Shown piece by piece: positions 1 to 6,311 of a stretch of DNA of 16,895 bases. The stretch spans positions 1-16,895 of the forward strand of contig CALDNM010000209.1 of the NCBI GenBank assembly GCA_937915045.1, read 5' to 3'. Position 1 is the stretch's first letter. Each line of letters opens with the position of its first letter. This DNA is from an uncultured Clostridia bacterium. Lineage in GTDB: Bacteria; Bacillota; Clostridia; Peptostreptococcales; Anaerovoracaceae. The position numbers were made by a program, and so were the translations under genes. The notes under the pieces were generated by a model. That model was not told the origin of the DNA and ran no database searches. It worked only from the letters and a program-made list of their open reading frames with translations.

Positions 1-689
1 CCCGCCATGATGTATTCAGCGCTCATCAGGAGCTCTTCGATCGTGCTCGAAAGGCCTCTCTTGAGAAGGATCGGTTTATTCAGATGTCCGAGTTCCTTGA
101 GGAGTTCGAAGTTCTGCATATTCCTAGCGCCGACCTGGATGACATCCACATCGCCGAACAGTTCGAGCTGTGAAAGATCCATGATCTCAGTGACGATCGG
201 AAGACCTGTAGCCTTCTTTGCTTCGCTCAGAAGATCGAGCCCCTGGCCGCGGAGACCCTGGAACGAGTAAGGCGATGTCCTCGGTTTGAACGCGCCGCCG
301 CGGAGCAGCCCAGCGCCCGCTTCCTTCACGTCTCTCGCGACTTCGATGATCTGCTCTTCCGTCTCTACTGAGCACGGCCCCGCGATGATCTGGAAATTGC
401 CGCCGCCGATCTTCACTTCGTTTTCTCCGCTTCCGACAGTGATGACTGTATCCTGCGGATGGAACTTGCGGTTCGCGTTCTTGTACGGCTCCGTCACTCG
501 CATGACGTTCTCGACGATGTCGAGAGCCTGGATAAGGTCGATGTCCACAGACGCTGTGTCTCCGATAAGACCCATGATGGTCTTGTTCGTGCCCTTGCTG
601 AAGTGGATGTCGAGCCCCATACTCTTGAGCCATGAGACGAGATTCTCGAGCTGCTTCTCTTCCGGGTTGTCCCTTAATATGATTATCAT
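1..689 (-). CDS. aroF: 3-deoxy-7-phosphoheptulonate (DAHP) synthase, 3' end cut by the window
   Basis: This enzyme condenses phosphoenolpyruvate and erythrose 4-phosphate, the first step of the shikimate pathway to Phe, Tyr and Trp. About 229 codons are visible, starting at ATG 689 behind AGGAGG; the C-terminus lies left of the window. Residues about 1-70 look like the ferredoxin-like regulatory domain of type Ib enzymes. From about residue 95 the DAHP/KDO8P barrel follows: IAGPCSVET (102-110), RGGAFKPRTSPYSFQGL (131-146), VTEIMD, and IQVGARNMQNFELLKELG (184-201), then KPILLKRGLSST. In the family, the N-terminal domain confers feedback inhibition by Phe or Tyr. The gene sits behind a Tyr-rich leader peptide and an intrinsic terminator, so aromatic amino acids probably control both transcription and activity. 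Symbol use varies between aroF, aroG and aroA; the function is secure. Confidence 0.95.
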   Translation of the reverse strand, partial: MIIILRDNPEEKQLENLVSWLKSMGLDIHFSKGTNKTIMGLIGDTASVDIDLIQALDIVENVMRVTEPYKNANRKFHPQDTVITVGSGENEVKIGGGNFQIIAGPCSVETEEQIIEVARDVKEAGAGLLRGGAFKPRTSPYSFQGLRGQGLDLLSEAKKATGLPIVTEIMDLSQLELFGDVDVIQVGARNMQNFELLKELGHLNKPILLKRGLSSTIEELLMSAEYIMA

Positions 690-736
690 TTCACTTTCCT
701 CCTGCCGGAACGGTCATCCGGCTGTTTCGTTCGAAT

Positions 737-772
737 AAAAAAATCTCCGCGAGGCGAGAATGCCTGCGGAGA
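737..772 (-). terminator. Attenuator terminator upstream of aroF
   Basis: On the minus strand, TCTCCGC-AGGC, a short loop, GCCT, a bulged C and GCGGAGA form an 11-bp GC-rich hairpin (772 to 744), followed directly by seven T (743 to 737). It lies between the leader peptide and aroF and reads toward aroF, so it would stop transcription before the structural gene unless an alternative fold forms. Confidence 0.9.
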
Positions 773-810
773 AAACTTTCATAAACATGATGTCTCAGAA
801 AACTAAATCA

Positions 811-897
811 TCATTTCGCAGCAGCCAAACTCGTCTTATCTGTGTACCAGTAAGAATAATAGTATGCGTATGCTGCTGTAAATGTCGCGATCTGCAT
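811..897 (-). CDS. Tyrosine-rich leader peptide of the aroF attenuator
   Basis: This is a 28-codon reading frame, ATG at 897 and TGA at 811-813, with a good ribosome site (AAAGGAG, 909-915, 11 nt before the ATG). Tyr occupies positions 10, 12, 13, 14, 16 and 18, Trp is 17 and Phe is 6; the core reads AYAYYYSYWY. Six Tyr in nine codons ahead of the first aromatic-pathway enzyme is the hallmark of a leader whose translation senses charged tRNA-Tyr, and perhaps tRNA-Trp and tRNA-Phe. A consensus promoter lies about 28 nt upstream and a terminator lies downstream. The peptide itself probably has no function beyond ribosome stalling. It is too short for routine gene calling. Confidence 0.88.
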   Translation of the reverse strand: MQIATFTAAYAYYYSYWYTDKTSLAAAK

Positions 898-932
898 TGG
901 TCCTGCGACTCCTTTCGTTTCTGATTTCTCAT

Positions 933-961
933 ATATTATCACTTTAGCACAGCGATGTAAA
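933..961 (-). promoter_or_regulatory. Promoter of the aroF leader
   Basis: Minus strand: -35 TTTACA (961-956), 17-nt spacer, -10 TAATAT (938-933). The predicted start is near 925, about 28 nt before the leader-peptide ATG. Its -35 lies only 8 bp from the candidate -35 of the divergent panE promoter. Confidence 0.8.
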
Positions 962-969
962 GGAAAAGT

Positions 970-998
970 TTGAAAAATACAAAAAACAGGCGCATTAT
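970..998 (+). promoter_or_regulatory. Probable promoter of panE-like gene
   Basis: -35 TTGAAA (970-975), 17-nt spacer and a weak -10 CATTAT (993-998); TATATA at 996-1001 is an alternative with a 20-nt spacer. Back to back with the aroF leader promoter. Confidence 0.45.
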
Positions 999-1043
999 AT
1001 ACCTATACGAAAGCAGGATCTAAGGAAGCAAAAGGAGTCTGTT

Positions 1044-1973
1044 ATGAAAATCGCAGTTATAGGAACAGGAGCTATAGGGATGCTCTTTGGCGGCCTTCTC
1101 GCGCGGGGCGGACGTGATGTGACGATGGTGTCGGTGTCGCAGACGGCAGTAATGGAGAAACTTTCAAGAGACGGCATACGCGTGAGCGCGGATGATCATG
1201 ACATCACCGTGCCGGTGAAAGCGGCGATGGCGGGCGATCTGTCGGAGGAATTCGACTGGATCATACTCTTCACGAAATCGCAGGGGTCTGTCGCGGCTCT
1301 CGAAAAATGCCGCGCTATGATCGGAAAAGATACGTATATAATGACGCTCCAGAACGGGCTTGGGAATATCGAGAACGCGGAAAAGTTCGCGCCGGCGGAC
1401 CATATCATCTGCGGCGTGCTCACGATGCCGGCGGCGGTCACGGGCATAGGCGAAAGAAGGACGTGCGGAGACGATCGCAAAAGCAGTATCGGGATGGCGG
1501 ACGGAAGCGACTGCGCGTTCCTGCATGAAGCCGCGGATATCATGAACAGCTGCGGGCTCCCGGCAGTCATAGTGGACGACGTGAAGGTCGTGATATGGGA
1601 CAAGCTCGCTATCAACTCGGGATTCAATCCGGTATGCTCGCTCTGCCTTCTCCCTCAGAGCAGACTTCATGAAACGGAAGGCGGCGAGCAGCTCGTCTTC
1701 GATATCATGCATGAGACGCTCGGCCTCGCGAAAGCGCTCGGGATAAACGCGGATGAAGACGCGGCGATGGAAAGAGCGAGAGCGATACTTGTCACGCACG
1801 AAGGGCATTATCCTTCGATGGCGCAGGATGTCATGAACAAACGCCGTACGGAAGTCGACTGCATAAACGGTGAAGTGATAAAACGCGCGCGCGCGATAAA
1901 CTATCCCGTTCCGAGGAACGAGACTGTCTATGCTCTTATGAAGCTTCTTGAAGTAAAATATCTTAGCGAATAA
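1044..1973 (+). CDS. panE: 2-dehydropantoate 2-reductase family protein (PanE/ApbA)
   Basis: PanE reduces 2-dehydropantoate to pantoate with NADPH in pantothenate and CoA synthesis. The 309-residue protein opens with a Rossmann loop (IGTGAIG, 6-12). It keeps the expected active-site positions: K78, QNG with N104, K187 and N191/N195 in WDKLAINSGFNP, S258 in the PSMAQD segment and E270 in TEVDCINGEVIKRA. Length is normal for the family. The ATG at 1044 follows AAGGAG with a 6-nt gap. No other pantothenate genes lie nearby, and this family includes paralogues acting on other 2-oxo acids, so the exact substrate is less certain than the fold. It converges on the dipeptidase gene with a 13-nt gap and no visible terminator. 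Confidence 0.85.
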   Translation: MKIAVIGTGAIGMLFGGLLARGGRDVTMVSVSQTAVMEKLSRDGIRVSADDHDITVPVKAAMAGDLSEEFDWIILFTKSQGSVAALEKCRAMIGKDTYIMTLQNGLGNIENAEKFAPADHIICGVLTMPAAVTGIGERRTCGDDRKSSIGMADGSDCAFLHEAADIMNSCGLPAVIVDDVKVVIWDKLAINSGFNPVCSLCLLPQSRLHETEGGEQLVFDIMHETLGLAKALGINADEDAAMERARAILVTHEGHYPSMAQDVMNKRRTEVDCINGEVIKRARAINYPVPRNETVYALMKLLEVKYLSE

Positions 1974-1984
1974 TCAGCGAATAA
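1965..1984. repeat. Tandem 9-bp repeat over the panE stop codon
   Basis: AGCGAATAA occurs at 1965-1973, including the panE stop TAA, and again at 1976-1984 after a TC, giving an 11-bp period. It looks like a small slippage duplication in the convergent gap. Confidence 0.6.
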
Positions 1985-1986
1985 GA

Positions 1987-3396
1987 TCAGCTGTGTGAAA
2001 GATCGTAGAGAGCCTTTGCGTAGACCTTGCCCATCAGAACGAGATCGTCTATCTCAACGTACTCTCCGACAGTATGCTCAGTTTCCTTCCCTCCCGGGAA
2101 TATAGGGCCGAACGCTACAATGTTCGCCATCGCTTTCGCGTATGAACTTCCGCCGATAGCTATAGGCTCGCTGTCGTCGCCGGTAATGGATCTGTACGCT
2201 GCCACGAGCGGCTTGATCGCGAAGTGATCGCGCGGATAATAGATCGGAGGAAGATTGTTGCAGATCTTGACCTCGAATCCGGCGCTTTCGAACGATCTTT
2301 TTATTATCGCGGAGGAATTATCAAAATCACAGGTCACAGGATATCTGAAATCCATGTCCATGCTGATGAACCTTCCGTCGAAATTCAGGATGCCGAGATT
2401 GTGTGTCAGCTTACCCGAGAATTCGTCTTCATAAACGATACCGAGTCCCTCACCGTTGATGCCGCGGCCGATCGAGTCGACCAGGAATTTCAGAGCGTCG
2501 TTCATCTCGCTGCCGCCGAATTCAAGCTGCGCGAGAAAACGCAGCATCATAGTGATCGCGTTGGTGCCGTATTCCAGATTGCCGCTGAAAACTTCAGATC
2601 CGCTTGCTTCTATTATTACGCCGTCTTCCGCGAGGGAAGCGGTGAGTTCGCACATATTTTCTTTAGCGTAGACGCGCAGCTTCGATATGATCCCGCTGCG
2701 ATCCGCTGTGATGAGCTTCGCCACACACTTTGAAGGTACTGAGTTCGGCTGCTCGCCGCCGTGGATATATTCTATCCTTTCGTCCGCGGGCTGCATGATC
2801 TTGCGCGAGAATTTTATGAACGACAGTCCCTTCTCCGCGTAGACAGCGGGGAAATTCGCTTCGATCGTGAATCCCATAAGAGGCGGGATCTCGCGCTGCA
2901 GGTAATGCTTGATGTCGCGGTACAGCGACTCATCGCCGGAGCTTCCTTCTTCGTCCGTGCCGAAGATAAGACGTATCTTTCTTCCCGGAGAGGCATTGCT
3001 GTCGGAGAGAGCCTTGAGCGCGTAGATGAGAGAGACCGCCGGGCCCTTGTCATCGATCGCGCCGCGTCCGTAGATCTTTCCGTCCTCGATCTCGCCGCCG
3101 AGCGGATCGTGAGTCCAGCCGGTGCCCTCTTCTATAGTGTCGAGGTGCGTGATCGCGCAGATGTACGACATGCCTTCGCCGTATTCCGCGTAGCCGCAGT
3201 AACCGTCGAGATTTTTCGTGACGAACCCGAGAGACGCCGCGAGATCCAGACAGAAATCGAGAGCTCTCGATACCCCTCTCCCAAACGGTGCGCCTTCGAT
3301 GCCCGCGTTGTCCTTGACACTTCTGATCGCGATCAGCTTCTGCGTGTTCGATATCATTTCATCTTTATACTTCTCAAGTTCCCTGTTGAAATCCAT
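1987..3396 (-). CDS. M20 family dipeptidase, Sapep/PepV-like
   Basis: This is a probable cytosolic, di-metal dipeptidase that finishes peptide breakdown. The 469-residue protein has the PepV/Sapep pattern: metal ligand motif HLD (H84, D86) in ITHLDTIEEGTGW, then GRGAIDDKGP (110-119) with the bridging Asp, GTDEEGSSGDES (146-157) with catalytic Glu149 and metal ligand Glu150, a PepV-type segment GFTIEANFPAVYAEKG (175-190), and the C-terminal GGSSYAKAM and EHTVGEYVEIDDL, which carries the last His ligand. A lid domain accounts for the length, which is typical. The ATG at 3396 follows AGAGGAGA. It is divergent from the PAS/AAA+ regulator and near an aminopeptidase and a permease, suggesting a shared role in peptide use. 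Exact peptide preference cannot be read. Confidence 0.9.
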   Translation of the reverse strand: MDFNRELEKYKDEMISNTQKLIAIRSVKDNAGIEGAPFGRGVSRALDFCLDLAASLGFVTKNLDGYCGYAEYGEGMSYICAITHLDTIEEGTGWTHDPLGGEIEDGKIYGRGAIDDKGPAVSLIYALKALSDSNASPGRKIRLIFGTDEEGSSGDESLYRDIKHYLQREIPPLMGFTIEANFPAVYAEKGLSFIKFSRKIMQPADERIEYIHGGEQPNSVPSKCVAKLITADRSGIISKLRVYAKENMCELTASLAEDGVIIEASGSEVFSGNLEYGTNAITMMLRFLAQLEFGGSEMNDALKFLVDSIGRGINGEGLGIVYEDEFSGKLTHNLGILNFDGRFISMDMDFRYPVTCDFDNSSAIIKRSFESAGFEVKICNNLPPIYYPRDHFAIKPLVAAYRSITGDDSEPIAIGGSSYAKAMANIVAFGPIFPGGKETEHTVGEYVEIDDLVLMGKVYAKALYDLSHS

Positions 3397-3429
3397 TGTT
3401 CTCCTCTTTCGCCTTCATTTCATAATTGC

Positions 3430-3458
3430 ATTTTAAAGGCAAAAGTCCGCTGTGTAAA
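3430..3458 (-). promoter_or_regulatory. Promoter of the dipeptidase gene
   Basis: Minus strand: TTTACA (3458-3453), 17-nt spacer, TAAAAT (3435-3430). The start would be near 3423, about 27 nt before the ATG. No TGACTT-type palindrome is visible in this intergenic region. Confidence 0.7.
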
Positions 3459-3477
3459 GACGGTCACGCGATTTTCT

Positions 3478-3505
3478 TGTAATTAGCTTATGCTGATGAT
3501 ACAAT
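3478..3505 (+). promoter_or_regulatory. Probable promoter of the PAS/AAA+ regulator
   Basis: TTGTAA (3478-3483), 16-nt spacer, TACAAT (3500-3505), predicting a start near 3512. This lies downstream of the earlier in-frame ATG at 3490 and so favours the ATG at 3532. Confidence 0.55.
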
Positions 3506-3531
3506 TTCAGATGAAAAGAAGAGGGGAAAAT

Positions 3532-4890
3532 ATGCCCGGTGATAATTCATTTTACAAAAAAATAATCGACACTCTCATGTGCAGCGTATGCGTGTTCGAT
3601 ACCGAACGCGAGATCGTATACTGCAACCGGGAGTTCATGGATTCATATATGGGCGGGACCGATTCATATGAGGGCAAAAGCCTCTATGATGTCGATCAGG
3701 CGTACATCGACAGGATCACTGCGGTGCCGCGTGTCCTCGATATCAAAAGCACCGTGACTGTCGAGAAAAGAGACAGCGCCGGCGCGGAGTATTATATTGT
3801 GACCACGCCTATGTTCGGGAAAGACGGAAGCCTCGAACATGTCATAGAAGCGATCTACAGCGACGCGGATTCCGAGAGCCTTTCAGGTCTTCTTGAAAAT
3901 GAGGAGAGAGCGTCGGATGATATGGTCTTCATGAGCCCGCGCCTCATCGACATAAAAATGACTATCGACAGGATATCGACATTCGATTCGACGGTCCTCA
4001 TTACCGGCGAGACAGGAACAGGCAAAAGCACTCTCGCGAGATATATACATGAGAACAGCAAGAGATGCAGGAATGAATTTGCCGTGATCGACTGCGCGTC
4101 TGTGTCTGAAGAACAGATGGCTTCGATGCTGTTCGGCAGCGCGCCGGGGACTCCGCAGGATCCGTCGGGCAGCGGGAAAGCCGGCCTCGTGGAAGTAGCG
4201 AACGGCGGGACGCTTTTCATAGACGAGATAGGCATGATGCCTCTTTCGATACAGGGGCGGATACTCAAGCTGATACAGGATGGCGGTTATCTGCCGTTCG
4301 GAGCGGCGAAGGAACGCAAGGTCAAGGTCAGGATAATATCGGCGACAAGTATGAATCTCGAAAACAGGATCACGAACGGGCAGTTCAGGGAAGACCTTTA
4401 CTACAGACTGCGTGTCATCGAATTCCATCTGCCTCCGATACGTGAAAGAAAAGAAGATTTCGACGTGATGCTCGATCATTTCGTTATGAGGTATAATGGG
4501 CAGTATCAGATGAACAAGAGCTTTTCGGATAAAGCCAAGGCTGCTCTGAGAAATTACAGCTGGCCGGGGAACGTCAGTGAGCTGGAGAACATGGTAGAAA
4601 GGGCACTCGTGACATCGAAGGAAGACGAGATCAAAGTGAAAGATCTTCCTGATTCCGTGGTGGCTCCTACAGGCCCGGGAGAGGGAAGGCTGCCATCAGA
4701 TCTTGAAGATGCCGTCGATACTTACGTAAGACAGATCATTGAAGAGGCTGTCAGAAAGTACGGCAGCTCGTATAAAGTCGCGGAGGCACTCAACATTACT
4801 CAGAGCAAAGCGTCGCGTCTCATACGTAAATACGGAGTCGGAAAAGCAGAAAATACACAAAAAAACAAAAAAGTTTTTTCAAATCGATAA
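3532..4890 (+). CDS. PAS / AAA+ / HTH transcriptional regulator lacking the GAFTGA loop
   Basis: This is a 452-residue, NtrC-type DNA-binding regulator, counted from ATG 3532, which has GAGGGG 5 nt upstream; the in-frame ATG at 3490 lies upstream of the predicted transcript. Residues about 5-110 resemble a PAS sensor. The AAA+ domain has Walker A GETGTGKST (159-167), Walker B LFIDEIG (228-234), an arginine-finger segment FREDLYYRL (285-293) and sensor II SWPGN (343-347). The segment that normally reads ELFGHEKGAFTGA is MLFGSAPGTPQD here, so the sigma-54 contact loop is missing, as in TyrR. The C-terminal helix-turn-helix (about 400-435, GSSYKVAEALNITQSKASRLIRKYG region) resembles TyrR/PrdR-type domains. 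It probably acts with the housekeeping sigma on the neighbouring peptidase and permease genes. The effector is unknown. Confidence 0.9.
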   Translation: MPGDNSFYKKIIDTLMCSVCVFDTEREIVYCNREFMDSYMGGTDSYEGKSLYDVDQAYIDRITAVPRVLDIKSTVTVEKRDSAGAEYYIVTTPMFGKDGSLEHVIEAIYSDADSESLSGLLENEERASDDMVFMSPRLIDIKMTIDRISTFDSTVLITGETGTGKSTLARYIHENSKRCRNEFAVIDCASVSEEQMASMLFGSAPGTPQDPSGSGKAGLVEVANGGTLFIDEIGMMPLSIQGRILKLIQDGGYLPFGAAKERKVKVRIISATSMNLENRITNGQFREDLYYRLRVIEFHLPPIRERKEDFDVMLDHFVMRYNGQYQMNKSFSDKAKAALRNYSWPGNVSELENMVERALVTSKEDEIKVKDLPDSVVAPTGPGEGRLPSDLEDAVDTYVRQIIEEAVRKYGSSYKVAEALNITQSKASRLIRKYGVGKAENTQKNKKVFSNR

Positions 4891-4967
4891 TGACTTAAAA
4901 ACTGCGATACAAGTCAAAGATGACTTAATAACTATTTTGTCATCAGAGTATAAGTCAAAAATAGCTT
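4881..4967. promoter_or_regulatory. Array of three TGACTT-type palindromes, candidate regulator-binding sites
   Basis: Three sites share the form AAGTCA-N4-TGACTT. Site A is AAATCG-ATAA-TGACTT (4881-4896, left arm degenerate, overlapping the regulator stop codon). Site B is AAGTCA-AAGA-TGACTT (4911-4926, perfect). Site C is AAGTCA-AAAA-TAGCTT (4952-4967, right arm degenerate). Centres are 30 and 41 bp apart, close to 3 and 4 helical turns, so they face the same side of the DNA. Relative to the predicted start near 5032 they sit at about -143, -113 and -72, which are activator-like positions. The regulator encoded immediately upstream is the obvious candidate ligand; that link is inferred. Confidence 0.7.
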
Positions 4968-4997
4968 AAAGAGCGTGAACGCCCATTTTTCAAGGGG

Positions 4998-5025
4998 TTG
5001 ACACGCTTTTTTCAACGGTTATAAT
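4998..5025 (+). promoter_or_regulatory. Consensus sigma-70-type promoter for the aminopeptidase gene
   Basis: TTGACA (4998-5003), 16-nt spacer, TATAAT (5020-5025), with a start expected near 5032. Both hexamers are perfect, with only a slightly short spacer. No sigma-54 -24/-12 element is visible. Confidence 0.85.
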
Positions 5026-5030
5026 AGCAA

Positions 5031-5096
5031 TTGGCTCAGGGAAAGTGGGCCAAAAGTGTATGTATTTATAATAAAAAGCTTAGGTTGAGACTGAGC
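5031..5096 (+). promoter_or_regulatory. Leader with two hairpins ahead of the aminopeptidase gene
   Basis: TTGGCTC (5031-5037) pairs with GGGCCAA (5047-5053) over 7 bp with one G-U, almost exactly at the predicted transcript 5' end. GCTTAG (5078-5083) pairs with CTGAGC (5091-5096) over 6 bp, ending 2 nt before the ribosome site GGAGGG (5099-5104). Neither is followed by a T-run, so they are not terminators. They may stabilise the mRNA or modulate ribosome access. Confidence 0.45.
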
Positions 5097-5112
5097 ATGG
5101 AGGGAAAAGATA

Positions 5113-6222
5113 ATGGACGAGAGGATAGCAAAACTGTCAGATCTGCTCGTGGACTATTCGGTCAGTGTAAAGCCGGGAGAGAACGTACTTATAGATTATG
5201 AAGGCGAAGCGACGAAGGGTCTCGTCACAGCGCTTATAGGAGATATCTATAAAGCCGGCGGTGTCCCTTTCGTGAGGAACAGAGATTCACGCGTTATGCG
5301 CGCGATCCTCATGAATGCTGACGATGGACAGATAGGGCTGGAAAACGAGATCCAGCTGGAACAGATGAAGCGTATGCAGTGCTACATAAAAGTCAAAGGC
5401 ACGGACAACGCGGCAGAACTATCCGATGTACCGGCGGAAAACATGAACAAGTATATGAAGATCATGGCGCCGACACTCGACTACAGGGTGAACAACACCA
5501 AGTGGGTCATCCTCCGTTATCCGAATCTCGCCATGGCTCAGCTCTCCAACAGCAGCCTCGAAGCGTTTGAGGATTTCTATTTCAAAGTCTGCACACTCGA
5601 TTACAAAAAGATGGGCATGGCGATGGACAAACTCGTAAGTCTCATGAACGCGACGGACAAAGTCAGGCTCGTGGGGCCGGGGACGGATCTGAGATTCTCG
5701 ATCAAAGACATCCCGGCTGTCAAATGCGCGGGCACTATGAACATCCCTGACGGCGAAGTCTACACGGCTCCTGTAAAAGAGTCGATGAACGGGACGATCG
5801 CTTACAACACTCCTTCGGAGCAGCAGGGATTCACATTCGAAAATATCAGGTTCCTTATAAAGGACGGAAAAATAGTAGAAGCCACGGCGAACGACACCGA
5901 CAGGATAAACGCGGTGCTCGATACAGACGAAGGCGCGAGATATTTCGGAGAATTCTCATTCGGCATCAACCCATATGTGATGGATCCGATGAAGGACACG
6001 CTCTTCGACGAGAAGATATGCGGGAGCATCCATCTCACACCGGGACAGTCTTATGAAGACGCGCCGAACGGAAACAATTCGGCGATCCACTGGGATCTTG
6101 TACTTATCCAGAGAGAAGATTTCGGCGGCGGAGAAATATACTTCGACGACAGACTCATCAGAAAAGACGGCAGGTTCGTCATTCCTGAACTCGAGTGTCT
6201 GAACCCGGAGAACCTTAAATAG
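5113..6222 (+). CDS. M29 family aminopeptidase (AmpS/PepS-like)
   Basis: This is a cytosolic metal-dependent aminopeptidase that removes N-terminal residues from peptides. The 369-residue protein has the usual length, and the ligand set of the M29 family can be traced: E215 in NIPDGEVYTAPV, E280 in YFGEFSFGINP, H307 in GSIHLTPGQSY, a Tyr at 314, and H326 and D328 in NNSAIHWDL. The N-terminal domain (DYSVSVKPGENVLIDYEG, 14-31) is also typical. The ATG at 5113 follows GGAGGG with an 8-nt gap. It lies downstream of the three palindromes and a consensus promoter. The next gene, a YjeM-like permease, follows after 89 nt without an obvious terminator, so they are probably cotranscribed. The family has broad specificity, so the preferred N-terminal residue cannot be stated. 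Confidence 0.92.
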   Translation: MDERIAKLSDLLVDYSVSVKPGENVLIDYEGEATKGLVTALIGDIYKAGGVPFVRNRDSRVMRAILMNADDGQIGLENEIQLEQMKRMQCYIKVKGTDNAAELSDVPAENMNKYMKIMAPTLDYRVNNTKWVILRYPNLAMAQLSNSSLEAFEDFYFKVCTLDYKKMGMAMDKLVSLMNATDKVRLVGPGTDLRFSIKDIPAVKCAGTMNIPDGEVYTAPVKESMNGTIAYNTPSEQQGFTFENIRFLIKDGKIVEATANDTDRINAVLDTDEGARYFGEFSFGINPYVMDPMKDTLFDEKICGSIHLTPGQSYEDAPNGNNSAIHWDLVLIQREDFGGGEIYFDDRLIRKDGRFVIPELECLNPENLK

Positions 6223-6311
6223 TCATTATATAGTTTTATATCAATGAAGCATATATATAAAAGTTTTACAAAATGTATTTATTCATTTAATTATTAGGAG
6301 GAACAAAAGAA

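Larger units (their letters stand above)
737..925 (-). promoter_or_regulatory. Ribosome-mediated transcription attenuator (leader RNA) of aroF
   Basis: Four mutually exclusive segments can be read on the minus strand. Segment 1, CAGCAGC (878-872, leader codons 7-9), pairs over 7 bp with segment 2, GCTGCTG (825-819, codons 24-27). Segment 2 can instead pair through CTGCG (821-817) with CGCAG (768-764) in segment 3, extended by GC:GC across a bulge. Segment 3 pairs with segment 4 to form the terminator. A ribosome stalled on the Tyr codons covers segment 1 and frees segment 2 to block the terminator. A ribosome reaching the stop codon covers segment 2, and the terminator forms. ATGATG (814-809) with CATCAT (792-787) may extend the antiterminator arm. 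The pairings are seen in the sequence; the mechanism is inferred from trp, his and phe leaders. Confidence 0.8.

Noticed and set aside
187..633. Open frame on the minus strand, 148 codons
   Set aside because: It lies in a shifted frame within aroF, is rich in Arg/Ser/His, and matches no family. The real frame runs from 689 off the left edge.
690..960. T-box riboswitch as the aroF control element
   Set aside because: No T-box sequence (AGGGUGGNACCGCG-like) or specifier-loop architecture is visible, and the distance from promoter to terminator is too short. The small Tyr-rich ORF explains the region better.
1883..1899. Alternating CG run in panE
   Set aside because: It encodes Lys-Arg-Ala-Arg-Ala in frame, is very short, and is explained by codon choice.
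2761..3486. Open frame antisense to the dipeptidase gene (241 codons)
   Set aside because: Shadow of the M20 reading frame, no recognisable motif, and it runs through the divergent promoters.
4860..4969. Programmed frameshift at A7/A6 runs extending the regulator into the operator region (A AAA AAC at 4860-4866; the +1 frame stays open to 4969)
   Set aside because: The -1 shift stops within about ten codons, the tail after the helix-turn-helix is low-complexity Lys/Asn, and no stimulatory structure is apparent. The open +1 frame is probably a by-product of A-rich DNA.
4998..5060. Sigma-54 (-24/-12) promoter for the aminopeptidase gene, expected from an NtrC-like neighbour
   Set aside because: No TGGCAC-N5-TTGC element is seen, a perfect TTGACA/TATAAT pair is present, and the regulator lacks GAFTGA.
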